64,000 bases of DNA from Ferribacterium limneticum (GCF_020510565.1 NZ_CP075189.1:248001-312000), one strand, 5' to 3'; shown: positions 48,452-55,857, counted from the stretch's first letter. The notes: generated by a model from the letters alone, not told the origin. A program made the numbers and translations.

Positions 48452-49114
48452 ATGTTGAAACTGTTGGTGGTGGAAGATCACGCGCTCGTTCGCGAAGGCT
48501 TGGTCCGACTGCTTGGTCAGGTCGAGCCGGGCGCACAGGTGCAGGAGAGCGCGGATTTCGAAGCGGCGCTCAATGTCCTCGATAGCGAAGGCGAATTCGA
48601 TCTGGTCCTGCTCGATCTGGCCTTGCCCGGGATCGACGGCTTTGCCGGCCTCGACATCCTGCGTAGACGTTACCCGGCGATGCCGGTCGCCGTCGTCTCG
48701 GCCTTCGACGATTTGCCGACCATCACCCGCGTGCTCAATCTTGGCGCTTCCGGTTTCATCCCCAAGGCCTTTTCCGGCGAGGCGCTGCTCTCGGCGGTGC
48801 GCGAAGTGCTGGCCGGCAACATCTTCCGACCGACCGGCCAGTCCTCGTCGCAGCTCGACGACATGACGCCGGTGCCGCCGTCAAAATCGGGCGTGCGTCC
48901 CGACGAAATCGGCCTGACCGATCGCCAGGGCCAGGTGCTGGCGCTCATGGTGCGCGGAATGTCGAATCGTGACATCGCCGACCAGCTCGGCCTCTCCGAA
49001 GGCACCGTCAAGATCCACGCGACGGCGGTGTTCAAGGCGCTCGGCGTCAATAGCCGGACCCAGGCGCTGGTCGCCGTGGCCCGTTACGGCATCGACTTCG
49101 AAAGCGTCTTCTGA
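48452..49114 (+). CDS. LuxR-type response regulator
   Basis: A 220-residue regulator. The receiver domain has the acidic pocket (VVEDHALVREGLVRLL), phospho-Asp in LVLLDLALPGIDG near residue 55, and FIPKAFSGEALLSA. The C-terminal helix-turn-helix is LTDRQGQVLALMVRGMSNRD with LGLSEGTVKIHATAVFKALG. Its 3' end overlaps the convergent hybrid kinase gene by 31 bases, a strong hint that they work together. Confidence 0.95.
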   Translation: MLKLLVVEDHALVREGLVRLLGQVEPGAQVQESADFEAALNVLDSEGEFDLVLLDLALPGIDGFAGLDILRRRYPAMPVAVVSAFDDLPTITRVLNLGASGFIPKAFSGEALLSAVREVLAGNIFRPTGQSSSQLDDMTPVPPSKSGVRPDEIGLTDRQGQVLALMVRGMSNRDIADQLGLSEGTVKIHATAVFKALGVNSRTQALVAVARYGIDFESVF

Positions 49115-51177
49115 AGCTGGTTGAGTAGCGCCCGCAGCTTGGCCGGGCGCACCGGCGCGGGCAGGGCGTGGGCACCGGCCGGCAAAGCCTGTCCGGCCGA
49201 GCCGACCAGCACGATGAGCGGTGTGCCGGGCGCCAGCTCGGCGCTGACGGCGGCAGCCGGCTCGACATCACTGATCAGCACGACATTTTCCGGTGGCCGT
49301 TCGCCGCCACTGCGCTCGGCGACGCTGACGGCATAGCCCCAGCCCTTGAGCAGGCCGACGCAGGCCACCATTTCATCCGAGTTGCCGATGCAATGGACTT
49401 TGCCGGCAGTTGGCGAGGTGCTTTCCTGCGGCTGGGCCACAATCCCCGGTGGGCTGCCGGGCACGCGCAGCGAAAAGGTAGTGCCTTCGCCGAGCCGCGA
49501 GCGTAGCGCGACCTGGATGTCGAGGGCGCGCGCCAGCCGGTCGACGATGGACAGGCCGAGGCCCAAGCCCTTGTTGTGTTCGCGGGCCGTGTTGCCGACC
49601 TGGTAGAACTCGGCAAAGATCGCTGCCTGATGTTCCCTCGCAATACCGATGCCGCTGTCGCGCACTTCAATCAGCAGTTGCTCGCCACGCCGCCGGGCGA
49701 CGACCAGCACCCGGCCACCGGCCGGCGTGTAGCGCAGGGCGTTGGAGACGAGATTGGCGATCATACGGTCGAGCAGCAACGGATCGCTGTCCGCCCACAA
49801 AGGCGTGGGCCGGAAACGCAGCGTGATGTTGCGGTCGGCCGCGGCGCGCCGGAAGGAATTGGCCACCCGCTCGAAAACCGGTTGCAGCGGGAAAGGGCGG
49901 CGGTCCGGCTTGATCCCGGCGACATCGAGGCGGGAAATGTCGAGCAGCGAATCGAGCAGGTCACCGAGCATGGCGGTGGACGCAGAAATCTGCTCGGCCA
50001 GGCGCGGCAACTCGCTTGGCGTGCCGCTGCGTACCTGGCGCTGGAGGTCGGCGGAGAACAGCGAAAGGGCGTGCAGCGGCTGTCGCAAGTCGTGGCTGGC
50101 GGCAGCGAGAAAGCGGCTCTTGGCCGCGTTGGCGCGTTCGGCCGCATCCTTTCGGCCGGCCAGTTCGACCGTGGCGGCCTGGATGCGCTCTTCAAGATGA
50201 TCATGGCTGGCCGCCAGTTCGCTCGTCATGATCGACATTTCGCGCACCTGACGGCGGACGAGCAGGGCGCCGACGAAGAGCACGATGGTGACCAGCAAGC
50301 CGAGCGAGGCAAGCTCGAAAAGCCGGGTTTTCCAGGCGGCCAGCAGTGTTTTTTCGGGAATGGCGGTCAGGATGCGCAGGTCGGAAAAACCCGGCACGTC
50401 GGCGATCGAGACGAGCAGGCCATTGAACTTGGTCAAACCGCTGGCTGGCACCATGTCCCGCAGCTTGCCATTGAACAGCGCGGTGCTGGCCTTGGCGCCG
50501 AGGACGGCTGATTGTCGGCTGATATCGCTGGGCCGGCAGGAGGCAATGATTTCGCCGCGGGCGTTGGTCAGCACCGCTTCGAAATCGTCGGACAACCGGT
50601 TCGACCAGCAAAAATCCTGCAGGTAAGCCGGTTCGACGGCAGCGAAGACGGCGCCCGAGAAGACCCCGTTGTCAGCGTTCAGGCGCCGGCTGATGGCATA
50701 GGTGTAGCGCCCGGAATTGCGGCCGACGTAGGGGCCGAAAGTCGACACGTCGGCGCCATCTTCCAGCGCAGCGAAATACGGGCGGTCCCTGACGTTGACT
50801 TGCGGCGCGGGGAAATGCGTCGAGATGAAACGCTGGTTGCCGTAGCGATCGAAAACGATGAGGTCGCGCAACTGCGGCATCGAGCGCGAGTGGCGTTGGG
50901 CGATGTATTCCCAGCCCCGCGACGACTCCCACTTTTCCCAGTCGCGACGCGGGCCGGAAAGATCGCTGGCGGTATCGCGCAGCAGCACGTCGATGGCTTC
51001 GAAGGTGCGCGCCGTGTGTTCGGCCATCATGATGCCGAAGTGCTGCAGGCGGCGCTCGCCGACCTGAAGATCGTTGTGGCGCACCAGCGTCAGGTCGACG
51101 ACAAAGACAAAGAGAATGATCAGCGTGCCGGCCATGGCGGCCGTCAGGGCAAGGGTCTCGGGCTTTTGGGTGCGCAT
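49084..51177 (-). CDS. Membrane hybrid histidine kinase with degenerate receiver
   Basis: A 697-residue kinase. Membrane segments at about 12-32 and 285-310 bound a double-cache-like periplasmic domain (NVRDRPYFAALEDGADVSTF). HisKA has its His in AASHDLRQPLHALSLF, and HATPase carries the G boxes (GLGLGLSIVDRLA). The C-terminal region resembles a receiver (VHCIGNSDEMVACVGLLKGW) but lacks the acidic pair, having only one candidate Asp in VVLISDVEPA, so it is probably not phosphorylated. The convergent LuxR regulator is the likely partner. Confidence 0.9.
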   Translation of the reverse strand: MRTQKPETLALTAAMAGTLIILFVFVVDLTLVRHNDLQVGERRLQHFGIMMAEHTARTFEAIDVLLRDTASDLSGPRRDWEKWESSRGWEYIAQRHSRSMPQLRDLIVFDRYGNQRFISTHFPAPQVNVRDRPYFAALEDGADVSTFGPYVGRNSGRYTYAISRRLNADNGVFSGAVFAAVEPAYLQDFCWSNRLSDDFEAVLTNARGEIIASCRPSDISRQSAVLGAKASTALFNGKLRDMVPASGLTKFNGLLVSIADVPGFSDLRILTAIPEKTLLAAWKTRLFELASLGLLVTIVLFVGALLVRRQVREMSIMTSELAASHDHLEERIQAATVELAGRKDAAERANAAKSRFLAAASHDLRQPLHALSLFSADLQRQVRSGTPSELPRLAEQISASTAMLGDLLDSLLDISRLDVAGIKPDRRPFPLQPVFERVANSFRRAAADRNITLRFRPTPLWADSDPLLLDRMIANLVSNALRYTPAGGRVLVVARRRGEQLLIEVRDSGIGIAREHQAAIFAEFYQVGNTAREHNKGLGLGLSIVDRLARALDIQVALRSRLGEGTTFSLRVPGSPPGIVAQPQESTSPTAGKVHCIGNSDEMVACVGLLKGWGYAVSVAERSGGERPPENVVLISDVEPAAAVSAELAPGTPLIVLVGSAGQALPAGAHALPAPVRPAKLRALLNQLQKTLSKSMP

Positions 51178-51196
51178 TGCCGGGTTGGCGTAGTGA

Positions 51197-51946
51197 CTAG
51201 AGTTGGTAGCAGTAGAGCGGACGGGACGGGATGCAATCGACGTCGATGATGCGATCCGGTGTCTCGCCAGGGACGGGGAAACTGTTGCTGATGAAGAGAC
51301 TGCCCGGCTGCATTTCAGACTTCACCTTGGCCCAGAGTTCGGGCATTGGCGCCGGCGAGAGAAAGGCGTAAACCACGTCGTAATCGCCCAGCTTCGCCTG
51401 CCAGAGGTCATCCCAGCGCCAGCGGATATTGGGCCGGCCGAGGCTGAAAAAGCGGCCGACCAGCCAGGTCAGCGGCGCGTTCTCATAGCCGGTGAAATGG
51501 CTGTCCGGCAGCGCGTCGGCCAACGGTACGGTGGTGCTGCCGAGCCCGGCGCCGAGGTCGAGAAAACGGCTAGGGCCACGTTCGGCCAACAGATCGGCCA
51601 GGGTGGCGACCGTTTGCTTGTTGGACAGGTAAAGCGGCACTTGTCCGGACAGCGCACCACGAAAGACGAGCAGCAGAGAGATGGCAGCGAGCAGGAACCA
51701 CAGCGGATCGATGGCCAACCCGTAGGTGTACCAGACCAGCGGCATGAAGCCGCCATGAATGACGCGCCACCACCAGGGCTGGCGCGAAACCGTGGCAAAA
51801 AACAGGGCGACGCCACCGATGGCCAGACTGGTTTCCAGCCACGGCATGGCTTCGGCCTGAAAGCCGTAATAAGGCCAGGCGATGGAGAGAACAAGGATGA
51901 CAGCCGCCGCTTGCAGGGCGAATTGTCGTTTCGGCGTTGAATTCAT
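51197..51946 (-). CDS. Membrane-anchored class I SAM-dependent methyltransferase
   Basis: A 249-residue protein. The first 95 residues have three hydrophobic segments (ALQAAAVILVLSIAWPYYGF, LETSLAIGGVALFFATVS, PLWFLLAAISLLLVFRGAL). The rest is a methyltransferase core with the SAM loop FLDLGAGLGSTTVPLADALP near residue 125, then FTGYENAPLTWLV and YDVVYAFLSPAPMPELW. The substrate is unknown; similar proteins occur as conserved hypotheticals in related betaproteobacteria. It is encoded 19 bases upstream of the kinase gene on the same strand. Confidence 0.86.
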   Translation of the reverse strand: MNSTPKRQFALQAAAVILVLSIAWPYYGFQAEAMPWLETSLAIGGVALFFATVSRQPWWWRVIHGGFMPLVWYTYGLAIDPLWFLLAAISLLLVFRGALSGQVPLYLSNKQTVATLADLLAERGPSRFLDLGAGLGSTTVPLADALPDSHFTGYENAPLTWLVGRFFSLGRPNIRWRWDDLWQAKLGDYDVVYAFLSPAPMPELWAKVKSEMQPGSLFISNSFPVPGETPDRIIDVDCIPSRPLYCYQL

Positions 51947-52055
51947 CCGCCGATTTTATGCGATCAGCGCCGAACTCGCCTTTTCTCTTGCTTGAGTGGC
52001 GTGTTTGGCCGGTGCGATTAGCGAGCGGGGGGAACGGAATGCGTTGGGTTGGGAT

Positions 52056-52070
52056 GGTTTGCCGGGAAAG
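52056..52070 (+). repeat. 15-bp array-edge duplication, lower-coordinate copy
   Basis: GGTTTGCCGGGAAAG, identical at 55580-55594. Both copies are followed on the same strand by a dispersed repeat copy. The two bound the cassette array. Confidence 0.8.
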
Positions 52071-52086
52071 CCATCAACCGAGACGA

Positions 52087-52121
52087 TTTCAATTTTGGCC
52101 GAAATTTCCAGTTGACCGTGG
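52087..52121 (-). repeat. Dispersed repeat, copy 12
   Basis: Minus-strand reading CCACGGTCAACTGGAAATTT then CGGCCAAAATTGAAAT. It lies at the lower-coordinate edge of the cassette array. Confidence 0.85.
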
Positions 52122-52155
52122 AAACGCCAAGCCTACTGGTTTTGGGGGAGATATT

Positions 52156-52192
52156 ACGGTTTCGCCCGCCGAAACCGTGGTCTGTCCCCTAT
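52156..52192. repeat. REP-like hairpin with GGTCTGTCCCC tail
   Basis: A perfect 9-bp stem (ACGGTTTCG / CGAAACCGT) with a five-base loop is followed by GGTCTGTCCCCTA. This hairpin-plus-tail resembles short palindromes mobilised by Y1 REP-associated transposases. It follows the last cassette, whose attC is cut off about a dozen bases in. Confidence 0.6.
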
Positions 52193-52205
52193 TATTGGTG
52201 CAATG

Positions 52206-52610
52206 TTAGATGTTTTTGACACGATATTTTGACCAACCCCAAGATGCAAAAAAATAGACCATATAGCTAATGGCTGTATATAAAACCGAGAAAATCGCCC
52301 CAGTAATTGGAGCCATAGCTAGTCCCGTGTCGTTAACTAAATTTGCCATCGCTTTTTCCTGGGCTGGATTTATTTCAAGCCCTGAAAATACGCCATCTCC
52401 ATTTAGGTCGAAGGTGTACAACTCTTTTTCCAGCCGGGCATCGATGAGATGCACTTGAAGCATCAGCGAGGCATAAACGAATGCGATGCTTGCGATGGCG
52501 AAAATGACCTTGTGTTTCCCTAGAAAGAGCTTGGCGTTTGCGACAAGAATTACCCAAGGCACAAGAAGGGTAATAAAAAACAATGCTTGCTCGAGAATCA
52601 TGCTTCGCAT
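52206..52610 (-). CDS. Cassette protein: membrane protein with an EF-hand loop
   Basis: A 134-residue protein in the distal cassette of the array. Membrane segments are seen near the N-terminus (ALFFITLLVPWVILVANAKL, VIFAIASIAFVYASLMLQV) and near the C-terminus (SVLYTAISYMVYFFASW). Between them lies a textbook EF-hand loop, DLNGDGVFSGLE, which should bind Ca2+. The start ATG overlaps the preceding attC core (GTTAGATG); MILEQ three codons on is an alternative. The stop lies in the next core site. No family recognised; base composition is visibly more AT-rich than the chromosome around it. Confidence 0.78.
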   Translation of the reverse strand: MRSMILEQALFFITLLVPWVILVANAKLFLGKHKVIFAIASIAFVYASLMLQVHLIDARLEKELYTFDLNGDGVFSGLEINPAQEKAMANLVNDTGLAMAPITGAIFSVLYTAISYMVYFFASWGWSKYRVKNI

Positions 52611-52698
52611 CTAACGTTGTAGGTAAGGGGCGCTGCGCGGCGCTTTATCGCGCAGCGTCCAACGACCGGAGGGAGCGGCCTTGACCGGGATGTTAGAC
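52609..52698 (-). other. Integron attC site 1
   Basis: Minus-strand core GTCTAAC, about 76 bases, then core GTTAGAT, matching RYYYAAC and GTTRRRY. The centre is a perfect stem CGCTGCGCG / CGCGCAGCG. It separates the EF-hand cassette from the zinc-finger-like cassette. Confidence 0.93.
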
Positions 52699-52701
52699 CT
52701 G

Positions 52702-52998
52702 CTATTCATCTTCATCTTCGTCTTCGTCATACTCGCAATCGCAGCAAAATGCCTGACCTCCACAAGTTGGGCACCTTTCAACATCACACCCTACTACGTG
52801 GTACTGGCCTTTTATGACTGCGCAATCATGGCATGGGCGTTCATTTGCACCCCAATCTTCTTCCTCATCGCCATAGCGGATGCGTTGGTGCTCAGAACCA
52901 CCGATTGAATAGGTGTGCTGCAACTGGGCCTCTTCGATTCGTTCCGGCCAGCCCTCGATTACCTGGGTGCCGTTGTATTCGACAAATTTCTTTTCCAT
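52702..52998 (-). CDS. Cassette protein with Cys-rich zinc-finger-like motif
   Basis: A 98-residue protein from ATG 52998 ([20 protein letters not shown]). It has Cys pairs in [17 protein letters not shown] and [19 protein letters not shown], likely a zinc ribbon, and an acidic tail (DEDEDEDE). The same CHDC...CPTCGGQ pattern is found in small conserved proteins of unknown function. It is the only gene of its cassette. Confidence 0.8.
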   Translation of the reverse strand: MEKKFVEYNGTQVIEGWPERIEEAQLQHTYSIGGSEHQRIRYGDEEEDWGANERPCHDCAVIKGQYHVVGCDVERCPTCGGQAFCCDCEYDEDEDEDE

Positions 52999-53021
52999 TG
53001 TGTTGGCTCGTAAATGTAAAG

Positions 53022-53111
53022 GTCTAACGTTTTAGGTAAGGGGCGCTGCGCGGCGCTTTATCGCGCAGCGTCCAGTGACCGGAGGGAGCGGCCTTGACCG
53101 TGATGTTAGAG
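53022..53111 (-). other. Integron attC site 2
   Basis: Minus-strand core CTCTAAC (complement of 53105-53111) and terminal core GTTAGAC (53028-53022). About 90 bases, nearly identical to site 1, with the same CGCTGCGCG stem. Confidence 0.93.
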
Positions 53112-53501
53112 GGCATATGCCTTTGCTACCCAATTGATAAGCAATGGTAAAAAGATGGCGACAACTGAAAACTGCCAAGCAGCACGGTAGATTTGCATAG
53201 CACAGTAGTGGGGAGCACTAGTCTCTGGGGTGCGCAGCAGTCTCGGGTTGAAAAATGCGCTGACCTCGAACCATCGCGTATTCGGTAATTGCGAATAGAA
53301 AGATGGAGCATGTAATTTGAGAAAACCCATCAGGCGGCCGAATTCAAAATTGAATGCGAAGCCACCCAGCACGAAGCTAAACAAGGCAAACGAACCCAAG
53401 GTGTTCTCAATGCCGAAATACATCAGTGCTGTGGCAAAACAGCAAAAAGCTGCTAGCCACGCGAGCCAGTAAATTCTTGTGAATGACTTGGGCGTCTGCA
53501 A
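53106..53501 (-). CDS. Cassette protein: small membrane protein with TTG start
   Basis: About 131 residues from TTG 53501. Hydrophobic segments include LAWLAAFCCFATALMYFGI, TLGSFALFSFVLGGFAFNF and, at the C-terminus, QFSVVAIFLPLLINWVA. There is no in-frame ATG near the 5' end, so TTG is the best start; a later ATG (MYFGIENTLG) would remove a membrane segment. Its stop codon overlaps the attC 2 core. Function unknown. Confidence 0.65.
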   Translation of the reverse strand: MQTPKSFTRIYWLAWLAAFCCFATALMYFGIENTLGSFALFSFVLGGFAFNFEFGRLMGFLKLHAPSFYSQLPNTRWFEVSAFFNPRLLRTPETSAPHYCAMQIYRAAWQFSVVAIFLPLLINWVAKAYAL

Positions 53502-53510
53502 AGATTTGCC

Positions 53511-53597
53511 CTCTAACGTAGAGGTGACCGGCGCTGCGCGGCTTTATCGCGCAGCGTCCAGCGACCGAAGGGAGCGAGGTTGAGCGCCATGTTAGGG
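53511..53597 (-). other. Integron attC site 3
   Basis: Minus-strand first core CCCTAAC (complement of 53591-53597) and last core GTTAGAG. The central stem GCTGCGCG / CGCGCAGC is kept while the flanks differ a little from the other sites. Confidence 0.9.
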
Positions 53598-53984
53598 CTC
53601 TTGGTTCTGAAACAGCTCGTTGAACCCCACGCAATCTGTTGAGGAGCAGCCATAGAGGTTGGTTTCGGAAGCTCTGCATAAGCCACCAAGATTGTCTGGC
53701 AGGAAATGACACTCAGTGAATGAGCACTCGACAAAACGGCAACCAGAAAACGCAGTGCTGCGAAACGTACAGCGTTCGAATTTGCAGCCGACAAACAATG
53801 CCAAATTGAAGATGCCCCAATACCACTCGAAACCTTTGAAAGTACAGGAAAGAAAGACTCCATCTGAGTCTCCGCCCTCCAGTTTAGCTGTCTCGAAATG
53901 ACAGTACCGAAAGATCTCCTCGTTCTCGGCAAGAGCCTTCTTGACTTCCTTTGAGGTAGCGAACGTTACGCTTTCCTGCGGCAT
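53592..53984 (-). CDS. Cassette protein with pentapeptide-like repeats
   Basis: A 130-residue protein from ATG 53984 (MPQESVTFATSKEVKKALAE). The middle shows five-residue periodicity with alternating Phe/Cys positions: CHFETAKLEGG, VFLSCTFKGFE, VGCKFERCTFRSTAFSGCRF, ECSFTECHF. This is the right-handed beta-helix pattern of pentapeptide repeat proteins. Some of these mimic DNA and protect gyrase, others are of unknown role; here there is no further clue. Confidence 0.78.
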   Translation of the reverse strand: MPQESVTFATSKEVKKALAENEEIFRYCHFETAKLEGGDSDGVFLSCTFKGFEWYWGIFNLALFVGCKFERCTFRSTAFSGCRFVECSFTECHFLPDNLGGLCRASETNLYGCSSTDCVGFNELFQNQEP

Positions 53985-53989
53985 GTGAG

Positions 53990-54079
53990 CCCTAACGTTG
54001 TAGGTAAGGGGCGCTGCGCAGCGCATTATCGCGCAGCGTCCAGCGACCGGAGGGAGCGGCTTTGACCGCAGTGTTAGGA
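53990..54079 (-). other. Integron attC site 4
   Basis: Minus-strand first core TCCTAAC (complement of 54073-54079), last core GTTAGGG. About 90 bases, close to sites 1 and 2; the central stem keeps CGCTGCGC with a paired change (GCAGCGC). Confidence 0.93.
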
Positions 54080-54817
54080 GACAACAATCGATTCCCAACC
54101 ATCGTATTCACCCCCGTTTTTGGCAGCCAAGTTAAACAATGGCAGCGTGACATCGTCTATGGAGTTGAGAGCGGGAATGTCTGATCGCCAAAGTTGTGCG
54201 CTGTGATTGTCGCGGGTGTCGTCTGGCGCCGAGATTGCTCGAACCTTGAAGCCAAGTTGAAGCGCCTCTTCCACATACGCAGTCAACGATTTTGCATCTG
54301 CGAAATAAGCCCAATGGTCGATCTCCCGGGGTTCGGAGAGTTTGTCCCCATTTCGTTTTAATGCCTCACAGACACGTCGATTTTCGATGGTTTGACGATC
54401 TGCATCCGAGGGGTACAAGTAGGAGAAGTAACTCGACCAGTCGGGTTCTTCCCGTGTGTCAGCTTCGTACTTGTAGCAATCGAAGGAAAGCATGCAAGCC
54501 GCGACACGAGATGACCAAGCTTGAGGGTGCGAGACATAGAAGAAAAAATCTCGGCAGGAATCCGTTGTGCAGCGCCCGACGTACTGGGTCTCGACGTTGA
54601 CCAGAGACGCAGTTAACGCATCTTCCACCGAAACGAGCGCATCGAACTCCGCCCGGCTGGACAAACCGTCGTCGCGAGGTTCTCTCATGTGCAATCGCAC
54701 ATATGCCATATGTGGCAGTTTCGGATTTGGTGCAAAGTCATGTGCCCCGAGGTCGACGTAGATTGAAGCGGGCTTGTCATCGACTTGCAGGAAATAGAAA
54801 TCCCAGTCGTCAGTCAT
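54074..54817 (-). CDS. Cassette protein: DUF695 plus RraB-like domain
   Basis: A 247-residue protein from ATG 54817 (MTDDWDFYFLQVDDKPASIY). The N-terminal half fits DUF695 (IYVDLGAHDFAPNPKLPHMA, FYVSHPQAWSSRVAACML). The C-terminal half fits the ribonuclease E inhibitor RraB fold (RRVCEALKRNGDKLSEPREI, DHWAYFADAKSLTAYVEEAL). This combination is a known layout for orphan RraB-like proteins. It is the largest protein in the array; a role in RNA turnover or host stress is only inference. Confidence 0.82.
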   Translation of the reverse strand: MTDDWDFYFLQVDDKPASIYVDLGAHDFAPNPKLPHMAYVRLHMREPRDDGLSSRAEFDALVSVEDALTASLVNVETQYVGRCTTDSCRDFFFYVSHPQAWSSRVAACMLSFDCYKYEADTREEPDWSSYFSYLYPSDADRQTIENRRVCEALKRNGDKLSEPREIDHWAYFADAKSLTAYVEEALQLGFKVRAISAPDDTRDNHSAQLWRSDIPALNSIDDVTLPLFNLAAKNGGEYDGWESIVVS

Positions 54818-54825
54818 CTTTTGTT

Positions 54826-54906
54826 TCCTAACGTTGTAGGTAAGGGGCACGCGGCTTGCCGCGTGTCCCAGCGACCGAAGGGAGCGCCTTGACCGCAATG
54901 TTAGGT
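54826..54906 (-). other. Integron attC site 5, divergent centre
   Basis: Minus-strand first core ACCTAAC, last core GTTAGGA. The centre is changed to CACGCGGC / GCCGCGTG but still pairs, so structure is kept while sequence varies. About 81 bases. Confidence 0.92.
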
Positions 54907-54925
54907 GTGATGGTGGGAGCCGGCG

Positions 54926-55192
54926 TCATGAAACTGCTTTTAGATCAGACTCAAGGATGTAGAGACTGTTGGGAACTGGGTTGTGACAATGCAGCCCTTT
55001 TCCGGAAACCGACTCATCAAATAGAACTAGGACACGACCATTTTTATTTTTTGCTTCGGCAATATGCCCAGTGCTACCAATAAGTAACCAATAGTTTTCG
55101 CCACGCGGACACTCTTCTGGCGAAGCAGCGGTGCCATTGAATGTTGTCAGGATGACTTTTGCGTTGAGGGTGAGCGCAGGGTTAGGTTGCAT
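54926..55192 (-). CDS. Cassette protein, hypothetical, second frame of a two-gene cassette
   Basis: About 88 residues from ATG 55192 (MQPNPALTLNAKVILTTFNG); ATG 55222 would add ten. The sequence looks like a small beta-rich domain (ENYWLLIGSTGHIAEAKNKN, GRVLVLFDESVSGKGLHCHN). It overlaps the end of the next frame upstream by 11 bases. Its first codons coincide with CCTAACCCTGCGCTC, which resembles the start of an attC site. Function unknown. Confidence 0.65.
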   Translation of the reverse strand: MQPNPALTLNAKVILTTFNGTAASPEECPRGENYWLLIGSTGHIAEAKNKNGRVLVLFDESVSGKGLHCHNPVPNSLYILESDLKAVS

Positions 55193-55484
55193 CGACCTCT
55201 TCCTCTGGGGGAATACGTTCAATTACCCATTCGGAATTGATATCAGCGCGCGTTGCTTGCCACCCTGGTTCAAGAATTGCAAGGCCGGCCATAGAAGGAT
55301 CAACCTCGAGAATGTGCCCTAAGCCGACAATGCACAAATCATCGAGTTCTTCGCTCTCATTGTCCAAAAATTGCCATCCATGATCATCTTCGTCGTGGGA
55401 GACGTTAAGTATTGGCTTCCGTTTCTCAATAATACTGTTCGAGACAACGGTCGCGCAGTTCGGAGGTTGGTCAAACGGCCACAT
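55182..55484 (-). CDS. Cassette protein, hypothetical (MWPFDQPPNCA family)
   Basis: A 100-residue acidic protein (MWPFDQPPNCATVVSNSIIE). The opening MWPFDQPPNCA and the VSHDEDDHGWQFLDNES segment are, from memory, shared by a family of small proteins of unknown function found near mobile elements. Its stop codon overlaps GTTAGGT (55181-55187), an attC-core-like sequence. No function can be assigned. Confidence 0.75.
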   Translation of the reverse strand: MWPFDQPPNCATVVSNSIIEKRKPILNVSHDEDDHGWQFLDNESEELDDLCIVGLGHILEVDPSMAGLAILEPGWQATRADINSEWVIERIPPEEEVDAT

Positions 55485-55488
55485 ATGA

Positions 55489-55578
55489 ACCTAACGTTGA
55501 AGGTAAGGGGCGCTGCGCGACGGTTTATCGCGCAGCGTCCAGCGACCGAAGGGAGCGGCCTTGACCGCAGTGTTAGAA
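55489..55578 (-). other. Integron attC site 6
   Basis: Minus-strand first core TTCTAAC (complement of 55572-55578), last core GTTAGGT. About 90 bases with the CGCTGCGCG / CGCGCAGCG stem. It is the attC site nearest the upstream end of the array. Confidence 0.92.
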
Positions 55579-55579
55579 A

Positions 55580-55594
55580 GGTTTGCCGGGAAAG
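55580..55594 (+). repeat. 15-bp array-edge duplication, higher-coordinate copy
   Basis: GGTTTGCCGGGAAAG, identical to 52056-52070, starting two bases after the attC 6 core. Confidence 0.8.
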
Positions 55595-55682
55595 CGGCGC
55601 TGCAAGCGAACGGCACGCAGCCGCGACCGGCGCTGACAACCGGAAACCGCCAAGCAGCCGGGAAGCAGCCCAGCCTCGAAGG

Positions 55683-55717
55683 TTTCGTTTTTGGCTGAAA
55701 TTTCCGGTTGACCGTAG
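55683..55717 (-). repeat. Dispersed repeat, copy 13, inside the array
   Basis: Minus-strand reading CTACGGTCAACCGGAAATTT then CAGCCAAAAACGAAA. It shares the A/T variant GAAATTTC with copy 12 at the other array edge. Confidence 0.83.
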
Positions 55718-55857
55718 CAAACGAGACAGCGGCTGAGCCGGGCCCGTAAAACCCGGAAGCAGCCTGCCGGAGGCACCCCACGCCGAGCCGGACTGGTGAA
55801 ACCAGCACACTGCGGAGAGAAGGCGAGAGAAGCTTGAACACCATAATGGACAGAACC

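Larger units (their letters stand above)
55579..55857 (-). other. Apparently non-coding integron cassette
   Basis: About 280 bases between the attC 6 core and a solitary core (GTTAGAA, 55864-55858). A 117-codon frame (ATG 55844) runs through attC 6, but it is Arg/Ser-rich with no family signs, so I do not call it a gene. The stretch carries the 15-bp edge duplication and dispersed repeat copy 13. It could hold a promoter or RNA, but I see no clear one. Confidence 0.55.

Noticed and set aside
49084-49420. A functional receiver domain at the end of the kinase at 49084-51177
   Set aside because: The acidic pair and clear phospho-Asp context are missing, so it is described as degenerate.
52600-55600. 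A CRISPR array, suggested by regularly recurring similar 80-90 base blocks
   Set aside because: Spacing follows genes of different size and the blocks have integron core sites and internal pairing; they are attC sites.
55491-55844. A 117-codon minus-strand frame in the apparently empty cassette
   Set aside because: Its end is read through the attC site and its composition (Arg, Ser, Pro, Cys rich) matches chance frames in this GC-rich DNA.
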